Source: Verrucomicrobiota bacterium
Lineage (GTDB): Bacteria > Verrucomicrobiota > Verrucomicrobiia > Limisphaerales > UBA1319
Direction of reading: 5' to 3'
Assembly: GCA_022711435.1 (NCBI GenBank)
Contig: JAKLFB010000032.1
Coordinates: 1 to 64,000 of the forward strand
DNA length: 64,000 nucleotides
Position numbers and translations under genes: made by a program. Within the stretch, counting starts at the first letter, position 1. Each line of letters begins with the position of its first letter. Under the pieces are notes generated by a model. That model ran no database searches. It was not told where the DNA came from and was given only the letters and a program-made list of their open reading frames with translations. This document shows positions 59,411 through 64,000 of this stretch, in pieces.

Positions 59411-60235
59411 CTACAGGAGCTTGCGAAGGTGCTCGATCGAGCGGGCTGCCTCGTCGATCGTGCCGCACTCCACGCTGAACACCAGGTCCCGCGGGCACCG
59501 GCGGCAGAGGCCGATCACCCGCGCCCAATCGATGACGCCGTCGCCGCACGCGCAGCCGACGGCCGTTCCCGTCACGTGCCCGCGCTCGGCGTCGGACTGC
59601 GTCACGGAGATGTCTTTGGCGTGCAGGTGGACCAGGCGGTCCACCACCCGCTCCAGCCACGCATACGGGTCGTGACCGCAGAGATAGCTGTTGCCGGTGT
59701 CGAAATTGATGCCGATCGAGGGGCTCGAGACCAGGTGGTAGATCCGATCCAGGCCGGCCGGGGCGCCGCTGTACTGCTGATGCGGCTCCAGGCCGATGAG
59801 GATGCCCCGGGGCTCGGCCACGCTGGCCGCCTCGCGCAGCGTGTAGCGCATGAGCGTGAAATCCTCCGCCTCGGTCGTCCACACCTGCTTGGGACCCTCG
59901 TCGGTATTCACGACGGGGGCGCCGCATTCGCGGGCGAAGCGGATGGCCTGCTTGAGGTACTCGACCCCGATTTCCGGCTTCAGCAGAGGGGTGTGGGCCG
60001 AAAGCCCCGAGAGCTGGATCTGCGCACGCTCGCACGCCCGGCGGATGCGGAGCGGATCGTCCAGCATCGACACGCTGTGGAAGTAGCCGGCCTCGCTCAG
60101 GAGCTCACGCCCCCAGTGGACCATCGGCTCGACGTGGGTGTATCCCAGTTCCGCCGCCTTGGCGACCCCCCATTCGAACGGCTTGTCGTCGTGCCGCACG
60201 AACTCCATGTTCACGCCCAGATGGATCTTTCCCAT
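59411..60235 (-). CDS. Sugar phosphate isomerase/epimerase (xylose isomerase-like TIM barrel)
   Basis: A 274-residue AP-endonuclease-2-type barrel. Metal ligands are visible in ILIGLEPHQQY (Glu), GINFDTGNSYL (Asp), LVHLHAKDI (His, Lys-Asp) and VFSVECG (Glu). Relatives include IolE, IolI and ketose 3-epimerases; a role in sugar or cyclitol catabolism is likely. It is 63 nt upstream of the MetE-like gene and follows ThuA by 69 nt, all on the minus strand. Confidence 0.88.
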   Translation of the reverse strand: MGKIHLGVNMEFVRHDDKPFEWGVAKAAELGYTHVEPMVHWGRELLSEAGYFHSVSMLDDPLRIRRACERAQIQLSGLSAHTPLLKPEIGVEYLKQAIRFARECGAPVVNTDEGPKQVWTTEAEDFTLMRYTLREAASVAEPRGILIGLEPHQQYSGAPAGLDRIYHLVSSPSIGINFDTGNSYLCGHDPYAWLERVVDRLVHLHAKDISVTQSDAERGHVTGTAVGCACGDGVIDWARVIGLCRRCPRDLVFSVECGTIDEAARSIEHLRKLL

Positions 60236-60304
60236 AGATCAAGCAGGTTGTCGCCGGGCCTGGCGCCGCGCATGCGCAAGGCCCGCGGATTTGTGAGTGG
60301 CGGA

Positions 60305-61051
60305 CTACTGGGTCTTGCCGGTGGCGGCCCATTCGCAGCCGCGGACAATGATCCGGGCGACGGAGGGGTGCTGGATGGCTGCGCGGTCGTGCCCGAATGT
60401 CTCGTGGAAGACGCGCCCTTGGCCGAAGGTCTTGACCCAGACCAGCGGCTCGGTCTTCTTGCTCCAATCCGAGTCGGCCTGGGCGAGGACCCGGATGGGG
60501 GCGTCCCCCTGGAGTTTGGCATAGAGCTCGTCATCGGTCTCGAAGTCGGCGATACCGCGGGTGATCGGGTGATCGGGATCGACGATCTTCGCCTTGAACG
60601 TGCCGCGGGGGCCGTGTCCGGATGTCCGCATCACCCAATAGCGGCCGCAGAGATCGCGGAACTCGTTCCATTCCGGAAACGAGGCGCTGGCGAGATGGGA
60701 CACCGCGAAGCCTTTGCCGCTGGAGACAAATTCGAGGAGGTTCTTCTTCGCGGCGTCCGTGAGCGTGCCAACCCGGTTGTAGCGGGTCAGGAAGATCAAG
60801 TCGTAACGGGCGAGCGCGGTCGAGGACTCGAGGATGAACATGTCCTCGCAGACCTTGACGTCGAACCGGCCGGATTTGTCCAGCACGTCGCGGGTGGCAT
60901 CGGCGATCTGCCGCCAGTCATGCGACGGCATGACATCATCGCCGGAGATGAGAAGCACCTTGATCTTGGCAGGCGCGTCCGCGGCAAGGGTCGAGGTCGG
61001 CAGAGCGGCCGCAATCCCGGCGGCCAGGGTCAGGATGAACAATGGTTTCAT
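60305..61051 (-). CDS. Secreted ThuA-domain protein
   Basis: A 248-residue protein with a signal peptide (PLFILTLAAGIAAALPTSTL, then AAD). The ThuA fold, a class I amidotransferase-like domain implicated in trehalose or other sugar use, is seen in KIKVLLISGDDVMPSHDW, SGKGFAVSHLAS, ITRGIADFETDDELYAKL, and GRVFHETFGHD. The cysteine nucleophile of amidotransferases is absent, as is usual for ThuA. With the sugar isomerase below it likely belongs to a sugar or cyclitol processing unit. Confidence 0.9.
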   Translation of the reverse strand: MKPLFILTLAAGIAAALPTSTLAADAPAKIKVLLISGDDVMPSHDWRQIADATRDVLDKSGRFDVKVCEDMFILESSTALARYDLIFLTRYNRVGTLTDAAKKNLLEFVSSGKGFAVSHLASASFPEWNEFRDLCGRYWVMRTSGHGPRGTFKAKIVDPDHPITRGIADFETDDELYAKLQGDAPIRVLAQADSDWSKKTEPLVWVKTFGQGRVFHETFGHDRAAIQHPSVARIIVRGCEWAATGKTQ

Positions 61052-61159
61052 GGAGTCTTCACTCAAGCGATATGGTTGGCTTTGAATCGATGCTTTGCGC
61101 ATGTTGGGCGGCGGTTTTCGATTGGTCAAGGCGCTTTTTCGCGATACGCTCGAGCCGGT

Positions 61160-62089
61160 ATGAAATCCTCGCTGGTCGGAATCGAGATCGGTGGCACCAA
61201 GCTCCAGGTCGTGATGGGCGACGCCTCGCTGCGCATCGGCCGGCGCTGGCGGTTCCCGGTGGATGCGGCCCGCGGGCGCGAACAGATCTGCGAGCAGCTC
61301 GAGCCCTGCCTGCATGAGATCCGGTCCGCGGGCACGGTGGCCGGAGCCGGGATCGGGTTCGGAGGACCGGTGGATTGGTCGACAGGCGTGGTGGCGCGCT
61401 CTCATCAGGTCGAAGGATGGTCCGGATTCCCCCTGGGCGAATGGATCGCCCACGAGGGCGGCTGGCCGGTGCGCGTCGATAACGATGCCAATGTCGCCGC
61501 CCTCGGAGAGAGCCGGTCCGGGGCGGGCCAGGGCCGCAGCCCCGTGCTCTACGTCACCTTGGGCAGCGGCGTCGGCGGCGGATTGACCGTCGGTGGCCGC
61601 ATCTACCATGGCGCCAAGCCCGGCGAGATGGAAATCGGCCACGTCCGGCTCGATCGAAAGGGAGCCACCGTCGAGTCGCGATGCTCCGGATGGGCCGTGG
61701 ATGCGCGGGCGCGGGCAGCGCGGCAGGCGCACCCGGAGAGCGCCCTGGCCCGGCAGACGGCAGGCGCGCAGGGGGGCGAGGCGCGCCTTCTGCCGGCAGC
61801 GCTGGCGGCGGGCGACGCGGCCGCCCGCGAGATCTGGGCCCAACTGGTCGACGACCTGGCCTTTGGCTTGTCGCACGCAGTGCATCTGGCGCACCCGGAG
61901 CTGGTGGTGCTCGGGGGCGGGCTGGCGCTCATCGGCGAGCCGCTGCGCCTGGGCGTGGCGGAGAGATTGCAGGGCTATATCATGGATGTGTTCCGGCCAG
62001 GACCGAGGGTTGAGCTGGCTCGGCTGGGCGAGGACGCCGTGCCGGCGGGCGCGCTGGCGCTCGCGGCGGAGGCGGCCGGCCAGGCATAG
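61160..62089 (+). CDS. ROK-family sugar kinase (or repressor-like ROK), zinc-less variant
   Basis: A 309-residue ROK protein. EIGGTKLQVVMGD is the phosphate-1 motif, IGFGGPVDWSTGVV and RVDNDANVAALGE (catalytic Asp in DND), and TLGSGVGGGLTVGG the adenosine/phosphate motifs. GEMEIGHVRLDR keeps the Glu-x2-His, but the zinc cluster C-x-C-G-x2-G-C-x-E is replaced by ESRCSGWAVDA with one Cys. No N-terminal helix-turn-helix, so a kinase (glucokinase or ManNAc/GlcNAc-type) is more likely than a repressor. Divergent from thuA with 108 bp between. Confidence 0.88.
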   Translation: MKSSLVGIEIGGTKLQVVMGDASLRIGRRWRFPVDAARGREQICEQLEPCLHEIRSAGTVAGAGIGFGGPVDWSTGVVARSHQVEGWSGFPLGEWIAHEGGWPVRVDNDANVAALGESRSGAGQGRSPVLYVTLGSGVGGGLTVGGRIYHGAKPGEMEIGHVRLDRKGATVESRCSGWAVDARARAARQAHPESALARQTAGAQGGEARLLPAALAAGDAAAREIWAQLVDDLAFGLSHAVHLAHPELVVLGGGLALIGEPLRLGVAERLQGYIMDVFRPGPRVELARLGEDAVPAGALALAAEAAGQA

Positions 62090-62182
62090 CGCCACGCCTT
62101 CCTGGGCTTCAGGCCGCTGGCGCCGACGGGCGCCGCGCATAAATGCCTCTTTTCAACGGACAAAAATCGGTTACTTTCCCGC

Positions 62183-62755
62183 ATGATGAAAACGTGGCTC
62201 GAGAATTACATCCGAGATCAACAGTCCGCCTTGCAGGCAATTCCGCTGGATGCCGTGGCCGGATTGATTGAGCGGCTCCGGCGGGCCCTGGAGGATGACC
62301 GGCAGATCTTCGTCTTCGGCAATGGCGGCAGCGCCGCCAACGCCTCCCACTTCGTCACCGATCTGGGCAAGGGCGCCTCCGACAAGGTCGGTCGGCGGTT
62401 CCGCTGCATGACGCTCAACGACAACGTCAGCTGGCTGACGGCCATCGGGAACGATTATTCCTACGAGGATGTCTTCCTGCGGCAGCTGGTCAATTTCGCC
62501 CGGCCCGGCGACCTGGCCATGGCGCTGAGCGTGAGCGGCAGCTCCCCCAACGTGGTCAAAGCCATCCATTGGGCTGCCAACAACGGCCTGCACACGATCG
62601 CCCTCGTGGGCCGCAAACGCGGGAAGGTGGCCGAATACGCCCAGGATGTGATCGCGATCGAGTCCGAGCATTACGGGCGTGTCGAGGATGCACAGATGGT
62701 CATCTGCCACCTGCTCTGCTACGCGTTCATGGAGGTCCCCGCGCTGGCCAAATAG
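62183..62755 (+). CDS. gmhA: SIS-domain sugar isomerase, GmhA-like
   Basis: A 190-residue protein resembling sedoheptulose-7-phosphate isomerase, the first step of ADP-heptose synthesis for the LPS core. The SIS signature VFGNGGSAANASHFVTDL and ALSVSGSSPNVVKAIHWAAN are clear, and VEDAQMVICHLLCYAFME has the C-terminal acidic/His helix of GmhA. A D-arabinose- or other phosphosugar isomerase cannot be excluded, but two heptosyltransferases in the window support heptose. ATG 62183 and 62186 are consecutive starts. Confidence 0.82.
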   Translation: MMKTWLENYIRDQQSALQAIPLDAVAGLIERLRRALEDDRQIFVFGNGGSAANASHFVTDLGKGASDKVGRRFRCMTLNDNVSWLTAIGNDYSYEDVFLRQLVNFARPGDLAMALSVSGSSPNVVKAIHWAANNGLHTIALVGRKRGKVAEYAQDVIAIESEHYGRVEDAQMVICHLLCYAFMEVPALAK

Positions 62756-62773
62756 CCCGGGCCCAAGCCGGCC

Positions 62774-64000
62774 ATGAACAGCAAGGGCGGAGCGGTGATC
62801 GAGCGGCTGCGAGCCAAGCTCACCGAGCTGCCGCACCGGCCCGGGGTCTACCTGATGAAGGATCGGCTCGGGCGCGTCATCTACGTCGGCAAGGCGCGCG
62901 ACCTGCGGCGCCGGGTCAGCCAGTATTTCCATCCGGGCCGGCGGCATGGATGGGACCTGAAGCTGCGGGCGCTGGTCGATGCCATTTGCGACTTCGAGGC
63001 GCATCCGGTCCGGAGCGAGCCGGAAGCCCTCCTGCTCGAGGGGCGGCTGATCAAGGAATGGCACCCCCGATACAATGTCAGCTTCCGGGACGATAAGCGC
63101 TTTCTCTCGATCAAGATCAACTGCCAGGATCCGATCCCGGGCTTTGCCCTGACACGGCTGCGAACCGAGGACGGCGCCCAGTATTTCGGCCCGTTCGCGC
63201 ATTCGGCGGCGGCGCGCCGGACGCTGGCGCTGGTGCGACGGCAGTTCCGCCTGCGCGGCTGCCGGGTGCTCACCCCCGGCGAGGCGGACTACCGCCACTG
63301 CATCTACGCCAACCTCCGGTATTGCACCGCGCCTTGCATCGGCAACGTGACCCGCAGCGAGTACATGGAGCAGGTCCGGGCCGCGTGCGACTTTCTCGCC
63401 GGCCAGTGCGCCGAGATGGAGCATCAGCTCGAGTCAGAAATGCGCCGGGCCGCCGCCGCGCAGGAGTTCGAACAGGCGGCCCAGTGGCGGGACCTGCTCG
63501 ATGACTTGCGCAGCACCACCCGAAAGATGCACCGTTTTGCCCGCCTGCCGCCCAACCTGCCCCACGCGCTCGATCCGGAGCACGACCTGGCCGAGCTGGC
63601 CCGCGCGCTGGACCTGCCCGGCCCGCCCCGGCGGATCGAAGGCTTCGATATCTCGAACATCAGCGACACCTTTCTGGTGGCCTCGATGGTCAGCTTCCTC
63701 GACGGGCGCGCCGACCGGCAGAATTATCGCCGCTACCGAATCCGATCGGTCAGCGCCCAGGATGATGTCGCCTGCATGGCAGAGACCATCCGGAGACGCT
63801 ACTCCCGCCAGGTGCGCGAGGGCGCCCCGGCCCCCGACCTCATCCTGATCGACGGCGGTCCGAACCAGCTCGGCGCCGCCATGACCGAGCTGCGGCGGCT
63901 GGGCCTCGAGCGCACACCGGTGATCGGCCTGGCCAAGGAACACGAGGAAATCCACCGGCCCGGCGCAGCCGCCCCCCTCCGCCTGGAACCGGACTCGCCT
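62774..64000 (+). CDS. uvrC: Excinuclease ABC subunit C, cut by window end
   Basis: The frame is open from ATG 62774 to the last base (409 codons) with no stop, so the C-terminus (two HhH motifs) lies outside. UvrC makes both incisions in nucleotide excision repair. Present are the GIY-YIG domain (HRPGVYLMKDRLGRVIYVGK, residues ~21-52), RYNVSFRDDKRFLSIKI, the cysteine cluster (CIYANLRYCTAPCIG), the UVR motif (EFEQAAQWRDLLDDL), and the RNase H-like nuclease with GFDISNISDTFLVASMV (catalytic Asp in FDIS) and LILIDGGPNQL. It starts 18 nt after gmhA. Typical 'FDxSxxxG' reads FDISNISDT here. Confidence 0.95.
   Translation, partial: MNSKGGAVIERLRAKLTELPHRPGVYLMKDRLGRVIYVGKARDLRRRVSQYFHPGRRHGWDLKLRALVDAICDFEAHPVRSEPEALLLEGRLIKEWHPRYNVSFRDDKRFLSIKINCQDPIPGFALTRLRTEDGAQYFGPFAHSAAARRTLALVRRQFRLRGCRVLTPGEADYRHCIYANLRYCTAPCIGNVTRSEYMEQVRAACDFLAGQCAEMEHQLESEMRRAAAAQEFEQAAQWRDLLDDLRSTTRKMHRFARLPPNLPHALDPEHDLAELARALDLPGPPRRIEGFDISNISDTFLVASMVSFLDGRADRQNYRRYRIRSVSAQDDVACMAETIRRRYSRQVREGAPAPDLILIDGGPNQLGAAMTELRRLGLERTPVIGLAKEHEEIHRPGAAAPLRLEPDSP

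Noticed and set aside
62119..62134. Terminator after the ROK gene (GGCGCC-GACG-GGCGCC)
   Set aside because: Short self-complementary GC stem without an adjacent T-run; common by chance at this GC content.

Overview
This is a GC-rich bacterial chromosome segment, almost certainly from the phylum Verrucomicrobiota (Limisphaerales/Pedosphaera-like or Opitutus-like; the phylum is an inference from gene content, not a measured phylogeny). Pointers are a lipid A/heptose LPS gene set (lpxK, late acyltransferase, two GT9 heptosyltransferases, a GmhA-like isomerase), a prepilin-like secreted protein, Tat-exported Gfo/Idh oxidoreductase, ThuA, GH172 (DUF2961) and GH78 enzymes typical of polysaccharide-degrading verrucomicrobia, several RAYT (REP-associated tyrosine transposase) relics, and a 616-residue protein with an acidic IDLDLHFLPAWA start that I associate with this phylum.

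Layout. 1-1100: two decayed RAYT transposase pieces, small inverted repeats, a tRNA-Gly(TCC) on the minus strand with its own promoter and tRNA-like debris. 1.1-8 kb: pyrC, a secreted thioredoxin-like protein, carA, an FHA membrane protein, then hemB and a GH172 enzyme on the minus strand. 8.1-16.4 kb: the uncharacterised IDLDLHF protein, the divergent lpxK-lpxL-waaF cluster, and ppdK with promoter and terminator. 16.5-21 kb: Gfo/Idh oxidoreductase, moaC coupled to an FG-GAP propeller protein, a dipeptide epimerase. 21-33 kb: a long minus-strand block (uvrA, TPR protein, ileS, a small ORF, acylphosphatase, metallophosphoesterase, GT9 heptosyltransferase, a secreted hypothetical). 33-39.6 kb: NYN-LOTUS protein, prepilin-like protein, amidohydrolase-CBM9 fusion, GH78 rhamnosidase with a structured leader. 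39.7-43.6 kb: prs-rplY-pth-rpsF-ssb-rplI, the conserved translation cluster, without rpsR. 43.6-52.8 kb: EamA transporter, a three-gene ABC export operon with an upstream PQQ-type propeller protein, and an ABC-F ATPase. 53-54.3 kb: FadL-type porin. 54.3-57.7 kb: a lower-GC restriction-modification island (vsr, C5-methyltransferase, predicted PD-(D/E)xK nuclease) bounded by a DUF4240-like relic and a RAYT relic. 57.7-64 kb: rsmD, a MetE-core protein, a sugar isomerase, ThuA, ROK kinase, GmhA-like isomerase and the first 409 codons of uvrC, which runs off the window.

Most of the window is housekeeping. The parts that merit attention are the R-M island and the cluster of GGNCC sites and hairpin just before vsr, the uncharacterised protein at 8149-9999, the tRNA promoter whose spacer is a perfect 14-bp palindrome, the structured GH78 leader, and the ABC/PQQ operon. 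I see no CRISPR array, integrase, intact insertion sequence, rRNA or replication origin. I found no convincing wholly new multi-gene system; the candidates are graded accordingly.
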